This document shows, one piece after another, positions 47,525 through 60,775 of a DNA stretch of 64,000 bases. Under the pieces are notes generated by a model, which was given only the letters and a program-made list of their open reading frames with translations, was not told the origin of the DNA and searched no databases. Both the position numbers and the translations under genes were made by a program. Source of the stretch: Sycobia sp. Sy_11 (lineage: Eukaryota > Arthropoda > Insecta > Hymenoptera > Epichrysomallidae); the NCBI GenBank assembly GCA_018907035.1, contig JACCIC010000275.1:226501-290500 (forward strand), written 5' to 3'. Position 1 is the first letter of the stretch, and each line of letters begins with the position of its first letter.

Positions 47525-48672
47525 TTAATTCAGAACAGTTGACGTAAGTACAATTTTGAATTTTAATTTTTGGAAAAAAGATTGATTTTATAAAAAAAAA
47601 ATAAATAAAACAAAGCTCAATATGAAATTACAAGTAAACGTTTGAAAATACAATGAATGTACATACGAATTATTGAAAATTACGCTCGTAAAAATGACTA
47701 TAAAGCAAAAAGATTTTCTATATGTTGGAATCAAAACCTGAGTTACGTGTCTTTTTATCAGAGTTAGTTAACTTTGTTAAATTATTATTAGCAGTTCCCG
47801 AATTTTTGGTATACGAACAAGCGCTCATTTTCAATGTTATTTTTTATTTTATAATTGCACATGCACGTGTAAGCTAGCGGGTTTAGCTTTTGCAATATTT
47901 AATTTAATAACATAAAAGAATGTAAAGGAGAATTTTTTATTTAATTGCTATAATAATAAAATATTTTTCTTATTTTTTAAAATTATTAATCATATTATTT
48001 TTTGGAACATGTCTGGGGGCAGGAGATAGGGTTCGAAAAAATTCCATATCCCTCCCCCGTTTTCTTAAATATATTATTAACTAATATAATGGTTACACAT
48101 ATATGAGTTAAAATCTAAAACAGGTAATTAAGTTACTACTCTGATCTTAATGTCACTTGCGATGAATGTTTAGAATAAGTAAATAACTATATTAGGCAGA
48201 TTTATTTCTAACTGCGATTTAAATTTGAATGAAAATAAATCAATAAATAAATCGGACAATACGAATTTAGCTTTAAAATAATAAGAATAATATCCAATTG
48301 AATTTATAATATATATCTTGATTTTCATTCGAAAAAGTAATACCGAATAAGTAGATAAATTTCTCGATATTATAATGTTATTTCGTTCCCAAGACCGATT
48401 TTGTATTATTGATGAAATGGGGATCTGTTTGTATAAATGGCAATAATAAATTATTATTATTGCAATTAAGAATTATTTATACAAGGAATTGTAATATTAT
48501 ATCATGATCTCTATATAAGAAATTACTATTTTATATTTAATTTACAACATGTGCTTTAAATAAATTACTATGCAGTTACTTTAGAAATAGAAGCAGACTA
48601 TGTATATTTACATATACGAGAATACATATTCATATTGACGTTTTGTATATCGATTATTGCATTATCTAGTGG

Positions 48673-48685
48673 AATGCCGGCCGGC

Positions 48686-48688
<3 letters not shown>
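48673..48688. repeat. 16 bp perfect palindrome abutting (AT)n
   Basis: AATGCCGGCCGGCATT is fully self-complementary and is followed at once by a 50 bp AT run. The GC-rich core is unusual for this desert. Confidence 0.85.
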
Positions 48689-48741
<53 letters not shown>

Positions 48742-48838
48742 TTTATTATTCTTATGTAACATATATCTTGGAAAAAAGTTAAAAAATTAGTGAATGTTTT
48801 CTTGCATGCGTATATGTTTTATGATACATAATTTATAA

Positions 48839-48881
<43 letters not shown>
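48688..48881. repeat. two (AT)n microsatellites
   Basis: AT runs at about 48688-48738 and 48842-48881, about 100 bp apart. Confidence 0.95.
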
Positions 48882-48886
<5 letters not shown>

Positions 48887-49288
48887 TAATAATGAAAATA
48901 ATTAAAATAAAATTTAAATTATAATTATTTGTTGAATTTAAATTGAGCAATAATTATAATTCTTTTTTCAAATTTATTGAAATAAAGTTGACTTTAACAG
49001 TGATTAAAGTTTTATTAATTTATAATTGTATTCCAATTAATTTTGAAATAAAACATTTAAATTAAAAAGGGTCGTAGTAATGAATTTATAATCTTTAATG
49101 TATTAAAATGAATTTTAATAACTCAGTCTCAGCAGGAAAGATATTCTTCTTCAGTGCGTTATATTGATTCGTGAAAAATTTCAAACAATATACATATACA
49201 CTGACAATACATGCAATATTTAACTGTTTGAATAATATTTGTATAGAAATTACACAACTTGTTTTAGCAATGTATAATATAATAATAA

Positions 49289-49495
49289 TTAGTTAAGTAT
49301 TTCATTCAATGTTTTATATATAATCCATGGAATCCACGCGGACTGTCTAATAGAGTGCCTGAAATTCCAATTCGTTTGCCAAATATCGAGACGATTATAG
49401 CTCCTGGGAGCGATGCAATACGTGAGGCTGTTCAAAAGGCTAAAATTGACTTATCAGGAGAAAAGACTAGTAGGCAGAAACACTCAATTGTATGA
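49289..49495 (+). CDS. orphan coding-like exon, possible terminal exon
   Basis: A 68-codon open frame ending in TGA at 49493-49495, with balanced codon use and higher GC in its second half than its surroundings. The credible part reads GLSNRVPEIPIRLPNIETI, then IAPGSDAIREAVQK, then AKIDLSGEK, ending KHSIV. That ending has the S-x-V form of a class I PDZ ligand. Possible splice acceptors are AATTAG (49287-49292) and TCTAATAG (near 49350). There is no in-frame ATG, so it could be the last exon of an unseen gene or a decayed gene fragment. I do not recognise the protein. Confidence 0.3.
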   Translation, partial: LVKYFIQCFIYNPWNPRGLSNRVPEIPIRLPNIETIIAPGSDAIREAVQKAKIDLSGEKTSRQKHSIV

Positions 49496-50482
49496 ATCTT
49501 TAATTCTGATTATTAGATTTTTTATTGTTTTTTTTTTTATTTCAATCTTTAAAATTTGCATATATATATATGATTACAAAACACAAAAATTATTTGACAA
49601 TAAACAAATGATACAAAAGAATATTATACAATTATGTCGATATATTTCTATTACAGTATTTATTTTTATAAATTTATCGAAAAAATGTATGGATACTGAA
49701 TTAAGGTGATACATTATTTTTACATTATACAAAATAAAAAAAGAGCATTTATTATATTTTTTACATATTATATATGAAACTTATCTTTTCCGCACAGAGT
49801 AGATATTATTACCTATAATTTAAGGGGTTGAAGAGATATTTAAAACCGCCTGATTTGAACCTATCATAGGAAGTGCGTATACAAACTTGAAATTCACTGA
49901 CCGTGAGATTTCGATGAAACCGATGAATCAAATAAGCTCCAATTAGGATGTTGTTGTTAAATACATATATTATTGTATGAACAGAGTGAATTCAATTTGA
50001 ACATTAAGAAAAACATTTTGTTTTTGATTTTTTCGTTAATTATTAATTAATTTTCAGACATTTTATAGTTTTAAGTTTTTTGCTTAAATATATAAATCCC
50101 TTGGTCCATATGAAAATGAATATATTGAACAACAATATGCTCAAATTTGGGCTCCTTCGGACCGTCGGGTTAGGGATTCTTACGGTCAGTAAATTTGGAT
50201 TTTGTACGTGCTTTCTATAATATCATAGATTTAAATCATGTGGATTTAAATAGGTCTTCTACACCTCGAATTATAACTAATGATGCCTACTTATTATAGA
50301 ACACATAAGTTTCATATATAATACATATTAAATATTTAAAAGCACTGTCGTACAAGTAAAAGATGAATATTCTGCATGCGTATTAAAAAACATTGTAGTT
50401 ATAATTACATTATACTTATTTATAATGAACAAAAAATCAAATTCAAAGAATATGTTAAGAATCAATCTTCATACGAAATGAT

Positions 50483-50562
50483 ATATGTATGTATGTATGT
50501 ATGTACGTATGTACGTATGTATGTATGTATGTATGTATATATGTATGCATGTATGTATGTAC

Positions 50563-50593
<31 letters not shown>

Positions 50594-50610
50594 TGTATGT
50601 ATGTATGTAT
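50483..50610. repeat. (GTAT)n tetranucleotide array
   Basis: About 32 GTAT units with scattered GTAC, ATAT and GCAT variants; the longest tetranucleotide array in the window. Confidence 0.95.
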
Positions 50611-50889
50611 AGTAACATCCGAATGAATTAAATAAGGTAGATAATAATGGGGAATAAATAAAAATCACAAGTTTACAAGTTTATACAATTAATGGAAATT
50701 TTACCGATTCTCTTTATTTATGATCAATATCATGAGAAAGGTACATCATACACATGACAAGAAAAATATTTAATGCACATCATATTCATAATGTAAATCA
50801 CACGCCATATTGTACGTTTTTTCACCTATATTCATTCAACGCCAATTAATTATATATCTATTTATTTATTTTTTAAATATATTAATTAT

Positions 50890-50894
<5 letters not shown>

Positions 50895-50947
<53 letters not shown>
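50895..50947. repeat. (AT)n microsatellite
   Basis: About 26 AT units. Confidence 0.95.
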
Positions 50948-50950
<3 letters not shown>

Positions 50951-51182
50951 TATATGGAACATATTATATTCTCTGAAACATCTACCACGTGTACGTTTCA
51001 TTTCATATTATACTCACAATACATGTCAGGTCCCCATATACATATAATATATATATTTACTAACATATTAATTTATTTTGAATTTCTTACGTTATTGCAC
51101 CATTGTTATTTTTGTACATAAATCTTCATTGAATCTTATGCTCTGTCACGAAATTTTATAATTTGTAAAGCAAGGCAATATA

Positions 51183-51236
51183 GCACACACACGCACACGC
51201 GCGCGCGCACACACACACACACACATACACACACAC
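51183..51236. repeat. (CA/CG)n microsatellite
   Basis: CA repeats with an internal CGCGCG block. Confidence 0.9.
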
Positions 51237-51395
51237 CCGTTCTTGAAGTACGTGATTTGCAAGTGCGACTCATTCGTGTCGTATCTGTTATATATATTTT
51301 TTGTACGACATAAAAATATATGTATACGCTTGAGAATTTTATTCATATACATGTGTGGCGGAGGATGAGGCATTTCAAAAATGAAAAAGTTTTAT

Positions 51396-51397
<2 letters not shown>

Positions 51398-51441
<44 letters not shown>

Positions 51442-51831
51442 CGTCATGTTTTAAGCATGTACGTTATATAGTTTGTATTTTGATTATATTTTTTTGTAAA
51501 AATTCTCTCTTCTCAAGATTCGTATTTTCTTAAAGGGCAGATTTAATTTATGAAATGACTCCCTTGCTTTGCACGTTTCCTTCATCCATTGTAACTTCAA
51601 TTTTATTGTATATTTAATTGTATTTTGCTCGCATAATAATTATAATAATTGTATCTTTTTCTCTTTTTATCTGACAAAAGTATATATACATACATATTTT
51701 CTTCATTTTAAATATATAGAGAAATCTCCTTGATTATAACAACAATATATAAAGTACATATAACCGTTAAGAGTAAATATTTCGTTTAAAATAGAGAATA
51801 ATATAGAAATACTGAGTTACAATAAGGTTAT

Positions 51832-51889
<58 letters not shown>
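51398..51889. repeat. pair of (AT)n microsatellites
   Basis: AT runs at about 51398-51439 and 51839-51889. Confidence 0.95.
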
Positions 51890-51891
<2 letters not shown>

Positions 51892-51980
51892 GCGTACATT
51901 TTGGACATTGTTCTCGCGTCCATCGCACGCGGAACTTTAATTAATTACTATAGTGCCTTTCATTGTAATTCTTATTACCA

Positions 51981-51981
51981 C

Positions 51982-52021
<40 letters not shown>

Positions 52022-52156
52022 TTATATTATTAATATTATTATCGTGAAAAATTATTCGGCATAAACTTTCAACGGATGCTAAATATGATAAATTTTTTTC
52101 CATGTAACCCTATATATATTTAACGTGTAGATCATCATTATAATATACAAAAAACG

Positions 52157-52194
<38 letters not shown>

Positions 52195-52251
52195 TGTATT
52201 TCTTAATTATAACGAATGAAAAAATGCCATTTGAACAATGAAGCTTGCCAC

Positions 52252-52303
<52 letters not shown>
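51981..52303. repeat. (TTA)n, (TTA)n and (AT)n cluster
   Basis: ATT trinucleotide runs at about 51981-52022 and 52157-52194, then an AT run at about 52255-52303. Confidence 0.95.
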
Positions 52304-52305
<2 letters not shown>

Positions 52306-54248
52306 TTTCATTAGCTATAAGGAGATATCAGTTCATTGAGAAAATAGGCGAAATGGTCTTTCAATATAAATATAGAATATATATGTATATATAGTAAACG
52401 AGTATTACGCACATTTCATAGTAGGCCTCAAGTGTGCATAAATTACGTTTTCGATTTTCCATTTCATTATATTATCAGTTGCATTATATTATCGGGAAAT
52501 ATTTCATTTAGTTATATATTGGGCCTGCGAAATGTTTCTCAATCATCCGTTTTCAAAATCTAAAACTTTCCCCGGGCGTATAGATTTAGAAATTTCTATA
52601 TTATATGAAGTTTTTCAAAAAGCTCAAGATTTCTATATACTCGCGAATATGAAGACATAAGCGCGGATGAAACGATAAAACCGTCCGTGTGCTGTTGTAT
52701 GTTTTTTTTTTACTACGAGGGTAGGCAATTTTGTCCGGCTGGAAAATTATAAAGGGGCGATTTGTCGAAGGAGGGCACGATCAAAGAATGGGGAAGACGG
52801 ACAAACGGAAGAGACGATCGGACAAATCGGAGGATTAGAAAAGGAAGCCGGAGAATAAATACGCGAATGCGTTAGCAACTTGGATAAGTCAATATAATTG
52901 GTTTTGCGATTTATTAAAAAATTTTCACTTTTCCAAGTATCAGGCGATGTTGTTGGATATTTTATTGAATGGGGATATTCTGCACGAAAGGTCTTCAAAA
53001 ATGTGTCATTAGAATTTTATGAATGTAAAGAGTAAGAACACCATTGAGTCTGTATCCGTTGCTTGAACTTACCGACTCTTGTGCGATATATCGAATGTTA
53101 TATAGTATGAATTGTGCATATATACTATACTGCGATGCATCTGTTGATGAATACAATCAATGATCGCTATTAATTTTGATTATTTCTTTATTTCCGTATT
53201 TATATAGACTTAGAACTGGAATTTGAAAATCCTTTCTGTCGCAGTGGTATGAGTTTGGTTTAATCAACGTTGTGTCGTAGATTGAATTATAATGAATATA
53301 TATATAGACATTCACTTGGATAATTCATGCCACGGGTGAATTATTATATCATTTTACTTTGATAAAATTGCAAAATGAATTACTTTGTGCTTCTGAAATA
53401 TGTATACTTTGATATCTTATCAAACTACACACGCATACACACACGCGCGCACACACACGCGCACACATACACTATAAGTGTAAATAAATGCATATAGGCG
53501 CATTGTGTATATTAATTATTAAAGTTAAGAAATTATTAAGGTGAATTTTGGCATTATACCAGCTTGCTTGGCAATAAACAGTGAGCTTAATTTTATTTAT
53601 TCAACAGCCTTTATGTATATATATATATATACGTCATTGAAGTGGGCTACGGAAAACTATTAATATCGATAATGCTCGCGTACTGCATTTACCGGCATTT
53701 ACTTACTGAACCTTCTCGAAACGTTTTTTTTCTTCGAACGAACATACAGGAATAGTTGAAAAATATAAGTCGTATATTTTTTGTTTTTCGGATCGGCGGT
53801 GTATATAATATATAAATGCGGCCGTGCGCGACCTGTAAGTTCATTATCGGGTGTATTTATCGGTATAATCTATATAAGTAGCTTTAAATATACTCATGAA
53901 AATTTCAGACTGACGGGGAATTCGAAATTAGCTCTTAAACATACAACTTGGCGCAAAAGCCTGTATCGAGATCCTTATTAACTACACACATATATAATAA
54001 TAATAATAATAACAACAACAATAATAATATATATAAGTTATCTCTTAGAAGATTTTTCGATTTGTCAACACGCAGAGTTTCGTATAGATGTATCTCTGTC
54101 TCTATTATTAAGAATTATTACAATAATTTGCGAGTAAACAAATTTTCGTGAAACTTTCATAATATATTTATATATTCTAATTTGAAAACTTTGCAAAATC
54201 GAGCATTTGTTATATATTTGTTGAAAAATAATGATATACATACATACA

Positions 54249-54251
<3 letters not shown>

Positions 54252-54305
<54 letters not shown>
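54252..54305. repeat. (AT)n microsatellite
   Basis: About 26 AT units following short ACAT repeats; an (AAT/AAC)n tract lies at 53997-54030. Confidence 0.95.
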
Positions 54306-54309
<4 letters not shown>

Positions 54310-55486
54310 CGTCGGCGAATCGTATTACAGTCACAAATGTCTATTTTTTTTCGTATAACGATAACGATATACTTATATACTCCCACAAATATTTTGCTGT
54401 TTTTTTCTTTTTGCACAATAAACGACATTCAATATAATGAACAGATAAGAAACGCAAAAACGAACGTCGAATAAAAACGGTGGCTAATGATCGGTGTGTT
54501 ATCAAGTGGGCGTTATCGTGTATTGAACTTGAAAGGAGTCCAACCGACAAATTTCTCGCAGCTTGCTCGGCTATGTTATGCCGATAAAATCTCAAATGTG
54601 CATCGTTAATAAATATATGCGATGATATTATTACGATATTGCGTTATAAAAATTCGAAATAAGATTTTATTGCGTATACCTTTTCTTTTTCTATATATTT
54701 ATGCCGGATTTTTATTTATTTCATAATTCTGGCACTGGTATTTTGAATTAACAAATCATCTCTATGTATTTACGAGTGTATGAAAAATATTGTTACAACG
54801 ATATTATTGACGAGAAAATCAAAGACCTTAAAATTGATTTAAGCGCAAGTCTAAAGAAAAACGAACAGATTTTATAATAATAGAATTTACTCGGTCTACG
54901 AGGCCAGCTTCGATAAATGTATAAAAATTAATTTAATAACTTTTTAAAAACAATTTGCAAATGACGAGTTTAATTTATTTTAGAATTACTCATACTTATT
55001 GGAGACGATCGGTCGGATCTCAGAATTTTTCTATATAGATAATGCGAGATAGAATATAGAAATGCTATTGATCCAAATACTTGATCTTTTAAATCTAGAC
55101 GTTAATAAATTATATGGTTGAGAATTTACATTCAGAAAGTATAATTGGAATTTCTATTAAACAATGATAAAATTATCGTTTAATTAAGTTTTGTAAATTT
55201 TTTATTTGAATCGTCTTGATTGGTTGTGCCAATACCAATGTAATTCAAATTATTGTAAATCTATATAACCGTCCACTAAATATTATCATTCTCGCTATTA
55301 TATAACGGATGAAATGAAGTTATTAACTTTTAATACCCATTGTCTTGTAGTTTTTACGATTAATTAAAAACTACATTCAAAATTCCAGTGTGTCTTATAT
55401 TAGAAAAACCTATATATAATTCGATTGTTATACTTCAGAGAACAAATAAATATATCTATATAGTCTTCAGACGTATATTAAAAAAA

Positions 55487-55488
<2 letters not shown>

Positions 55489-55530
<42 letters not shown>

Positions 55531-55755
55531 ATTGAAAAACATTTTAAGTATTTTAAAATATATCCCTTATGCAAGAAAGAGCAAATGTATACGTATATAC
55601 GATAATTTGATACCGATGCACTCTTCGATGCCGCACGTATTTAGGTATTATATATATATATGCATACAAAACATCATAGTACTGTCGTTATGAGACGGGG
55701 CGACAAGTAATAATATTCAATATATTATATACCCAGGAACATTCAGCTGATGCGC

Positions 55756-55806
<51 letters not shown>

Positions 55807-55903
55807 AATAATATAAGAAGAGCCAAATCGGGGAAGAGACAGACACAGCGAAGAAGCAACATAATGTATATTATAATATAAGGATAAATTTTGATACTTA
55901 GAA

Positions 55904-55954
<51 letters not shown>
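55489..55954. repeat. three (AT)n microsatellites
   Basis: AT runs at about 55489-55527, 55755-55803 and 55907-55954. The last two would fall in the 3' UTR of the synaptotagmin transcript if it extends that far. Confidence 0.95.
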
Positions 55955-55955
<1 letters not shown>

Positions 55956-55984
55956 GCGCCTATACATAAATGTAAAATCGGTCG

Positions 55985-58900
55985 TTAATGCAGGGTGTGC
56001 CACATGTCGACCGCCTTCCTCGGTGAGTGGGTCATCCGTAGCCAGTGCTCGCGGCTCGAATTGACGGCTCCGCTGTCGAGATTCGGCCGTACCGTAACGA
56101 TCTCGGGCCCGCCGACGATGCAGGAGCCGACGATCGCGCTGCTGCTGCCGATCAGCTCGCTGCTCGAGTCGAGGACGCAGATCTGCAAGGGCGAGGCAAA
56201 TACAAATAAAAAAGAAAAAAAGAAAAAGGAAGAAACATAAAAGACAATTTTTATTTAACGATTGAATATTTTATTGAATGATTTTTATTATAAAGTGCGG
56301 TTTCTTTTCATACTTTATCATTGTGCAAGGTATGGCATATGGATTTCGTTAAGAATTTTAATGAACATATGAAATATAATGTGTTAAATATCGTGGGTGT
56401 GTATATATAGGATCTAGCGATATGATAATAATTGTGCGCACGATCTAATAGAATTTTACCGATTGTTTAGTTATACAGAAGCGCGACCGAAGCTCCAGTG
56501 GTGCGCGGATTTTTTTCTCGCGCGCTCGATCTAGTTTTGAAATGGGATTCAGCGTGTTGGTATTTTGAGATATTATCATTTAATAGAGATTCTGCTTTTA
56601 TCAATTTTCATTAGTTATATATATAGTCCTGTGAAGTTTGTTTTTCATCAAAAAAGAAAAAAAGAAAAAAAGTACGAACTTGATGCTAAAGTAAAAGTAT
56701 TGCTTTTGCTAGTACTATATACCGTTAAGTTATCATATGTTTCTTAATTTATTTTTATTTATCAAAAAACTTATTTACATAACAGATCCAAAAGTTTGTG
56801 ATATTACAATTGTAGAGTTCGTAAAAGTTTTTATCAATATTCCATTAACAAACAACAGAAATGCCAAATTTTACCGAATGATTACTATCACTAGCCAAGA
56901 AATTATTGAGCTAATTTCACAAAGTACGCATTGAGAGATTTGAAAAAGGAACATTTTTATGAATTTTGAAACAAATTTCCCATCCTCTATACTTAAAAAA
57001 TTAATTTAAATAAAATCAAATTAACGCATCGCGTCTATGCTACGTCGATAGGATTTCGTATGCAAAAAAATTCATAAAGATGGAAATTGAAGAATGGGGA
57101 TATCCCGGGGATATCTCCACGATGAAATGAGGTATTTGATCGAGCTTGACGAAATCGAAAAGAGTGAGACCTGTAAATTAAGATGGGGCCAAAAGCGCCT
57201 TCTTGCAGTTTCAGATTAGAATGGTCCACAAATCATGCTGGGTGAAACAATTATTAAGCCAGATTGAGGTTTGAGTGTAATAAAAATCGTAAAAAATGTA
57301 TGATCACGTTTGTATAAACTTGTGTGGTTGTGTTATAGTTGCATTAATTTAGTTTAGGAGTCTCGGTCTATTAACAGGTCAATTGATATAATCAAAATCT
57401 TATCAAAACTTATTTTGGTCCTGTTGCCCACTAAATTAGTTCTTTTTTTAAAATTTATAATAGAGCAAAATTAAATTTAATACGGCGTGCCTACATTTCG
57501 AGCCATTGTCTTCGTATTAACGCATCACATAATATTGACAAATATGGCAATGAAATAATTTAAAACTATATCTTTAAGCGGTTCATGGAAGCAAGTAATA
57601 GACATTGTTAAATTTCAAGTATGACCGAAATTTTTGCTAATATAAGCGCGACATTAATAAAGAAACGGCATAATAATGTACGGGCAATAACAGAGCTGCT
57701 GGCCAGACACGCGTTCTTGAAGATTTGTATTTGTACGTATAAGAGAGCGGTTCGTACATGACTTTTTAATACGTAAAACTTTTATAATCTGTTTTTAACT
57801 TCTTTTAATCAAAATGCATGTTTGATATATTAGTTCGATTGTGTGCTATATGGGTCGTTTTCTAAATCAAACGTTTCTCGACCAACTGTTCTTGATTCCA
57901 CATCATTACAGCAGTAAAATTAATTCTCTTTCCTCTCACCACTATCTTATGCGGCGGATGAAATATTTGTACAGCAATTAGTTATGATTTTAAAGTATTT
58001 CGCAAATTGTACCAAGAGCAATGTTTTACTATTGATCCGATCGTAAACATAATTATTCGCCCGTATATCATTCGAAGCGCAATCGACATTATCCCCGTAG
58101 AAATCCATAACTATATTTCGACCCCTCCCTCTCCCGTTCGTCGCGGTTGGCGCCGGCCGTACGCTCTCTGAATTGCAGGGTAAAATTATGCGACGCGGCA
58201 TTGAGATCGACCGGCTGTTTCGTCCGATGGCTTCCTTCTTTTTTTTTTTTCTTCCTTTCCTCGTCCTTGCGCTTTGATTCGAGAGCATAGGCAGCGATCG
58301 CGTCTCCCGAGCAAGTGGGCAGGGAGGAAATTCAATTAGATCCTTCGTTAATCCACACCTTCTTTCGATATTTCATCGATGCCAAAGGGTCGATTTTCTT
58401 GGTATTTTCCTACCCGAGGTAAAATCTCGCCAAGATAGTTCGGTAGTATGGAATTTCGATTTATTTCTCCGGCTTCTCTGTACAAAACGTGCTTAAGCAG
58501 CGTTCGATACATTTTGGTATACCGAAGCTTCTGTAATTCACGTACTTTTAGGTATGTAATATTATTATGAAACAACTCTTCTGCATTGGAGCGAATTTTG
58601 CTAAAGGGCGCGAAACAATGGACGTTTATCGGATTTTTATCATTAATCCTTGAGGTTGCGAGAAATTCCACAAGCAATAGTGAGCCTCCGAGTGTCGCAA
58701 GCTTTTCTCTCACAAAGTAATAAAAAAGAAAAAACAGCAGCGGAAATTGAAGTTACGGAGTACTGGTTGTTGTAAAGTTACTTTCAAGTTGCACACGTTG
58801 CATCCTTTATTTAAGAAATATCGTAAAGACACTCGCGAAAGGACTCGAAGGTATAAGAAAAGACCGTAATTTGACAGACGGGTGAAATTTTTCTAGCTAA

Positions 58901-59692
58901 AAGTTACGCCTCCGCGTGCGTAAGAATCGCAAGACGACGAGATATTTTGTATAATATTTATGTTTTTTTTTTCAAACTAAGATTCATTCTAATTCAATAT
59001 ACATACATACGCGCGCGCGCGTGTATGTGTGTGTGTGTGTATTTATACTCGAGTTTTGAGTAAGGGAATATTCTTATCTCATAGAATATTTACTCAAATT
59101 TCTGTATAAATTTTGATAGCAACATCGCTATATATTATATAAAGTTACTCGGGAGCTGTATCAATTTTACTCGAAAAGAGTTTAAATATAACTTTGTGGA
59201 TAAAATAGACTCGGCAAAAATAAATAAAATATGTATTTTTATATTCTAAAAATAGTTCCAGTGTTACGATTAATTTATCAAATATAATGTGAAATTTTCT
59301 CTTCGTTCAATCGTTTTAAAATTTTAAAATTATTATAGAATGGACTCGATGCTTGATAAGAATTCGTACACGTCAATATAAGCGTTGCGCTATTTTTATA
59401 CCTACTTTTTCTTTAGTTTTCGAGTAAAAATTCGAGCAATATACGATTCATTTTTATTCAAATGGTTTATTGGTTATTTCGGTTTCTTCGTTTGTGACTA
59501 ATTCGTTCTCTAAATTTCGAGTAATATTTATTTTGTCCGTGTATGTCAAGGCTGGCTCACAATAGTAACGAACGAGATAAGTGTCTAGGCTCCGGTTGAG
59601 GGTGGGATTCCGAGCCCAGATCAAGTCGCTCCCTTAAACAAATTTGTAAATAAGATTCGTAAATAAGTTGACTTTTCTGCTAAATCACTGTA

Positions 59693-59738
<46 letters not shown>

Positions 59739-60742
59739 TATACATACATATGAACTCGTTCATTGTTTTCGTATTTTGCATAATCGATACTTTTCATTTC
59801 CATAACACCGATCTAGAAAAGGAAAGGGCCCGTGACACTTATTCATCAGCTCGCCGAATACAATATTATCGCAGCGGCTATCTTTACGGCGCGTAATTTT
59901 CTTTTATGCCTTTCATATTTTCTTTCTTCTTTCTATTTCTACGCATTCTTATTTATACATTTGTCTTTTAAAATTAGCAGTTAAAGGGACATTATAATAG
60001 CTTAGCTATTCGTTTCTCGTTAACGTAATTTTTTTATTATAATCATTCTACATAATAAAAATTGTGCTATGATTCTAAATTTTAATAGTTAAAAAAAAAC
60101 CCATTGCTTTTATACTCTCGTCTTCGAAAAAAGTAAGCGCAAGAAGTTGCAAGAGGAGAAGAGAAGAATAAAATAGGCTAAATTATGATTCCAGCGGGAG
60201 CGATGCAAGGACGATAAAAGAGCGGGTCTGGGCACATACACGCGCGAGGCACGCGCGTATCGCGTATATTCGATTTTTCATGCCTGTTTGAAGAGCGCGC
60301 GGTATATAAGGCGTTTCCCATACACTTAGACTCGCAGCGCGTAAAGTGATTTATTGGGAAATAATCCCCCCCCCCCCCAATGCCCCCGCATCCAAGATTT
60401 GATGGTATAGTTGACAAATATTATGCTATTAAACGAACAAGTGGGTCGTGATGTCGGATGTCCGAGTCGTGCAATAGTCGCACGATTTAAAGTCGATTTT
60501 TTTCCCCAAGATGTTGCAGCTAAAGTTAACAAAATAACTATATAGTCAGAGTCAGCGTATCTGATTTGACAAAATTAGTAATTTTCGCCTGCTCAACGCT
60601 CGCGGAAGGAACCTATACTCAAAAAATTAAATTTTTTTTTATACGTTACAAATTTGATCCTCTTCTATTGTCCGAGATGCTTTTTGTGTAATCTATCTAT
60701 ATTGGCAGAAGATATAATTTGTGTGCGCCCCCCCGCGCGCGC

Positions 60743-60775
<33 letters not shown>

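Larger units (their letters stand above)
47525..49288. other. non-coding AT-rich stretch
   Basis: No gene seen. Contains (AT)n tracts at about 48688-48738 and 48842-48881 and a 16 bp perfect palindrome next to the first. Confidence 0.55.
49496..55984. other. gene desert with dense microsatellites
   Basis: 6.5 kb with no recognised gene on either strand. Composition is mostly A/T, with simple repeats every few hundred bases, listed separately. The somewhat less AT-rich patches at 52740-52900 and 54430-54600 gave no convincing exon. Confidence 0.55.

Noticed and set aside
50485..50610. CRISPR-like or satellite array
   Set aside because: It is a plain GTAT tetranucleotide microsatellite without spacers, in a eukaryotic genome.
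52747..52998. 83-codon minus-strand frame in a less AT-rich patch
   Set aside because: No recognisable motif, no splice context, and no support from neighbours.
57947..58288. 113-codon minus-strand frame with a Lys-rich start
   Set aside because: The Lys run comes from a poly-T tract, and the rest has no family resemblance.
58348..58713. 121-codon minus-strand frame in the synaptotagmin intron
   Set aside because: No recognisable domain, AT-rich codons typical of random sequence, no paired splice or promoter signals seen.
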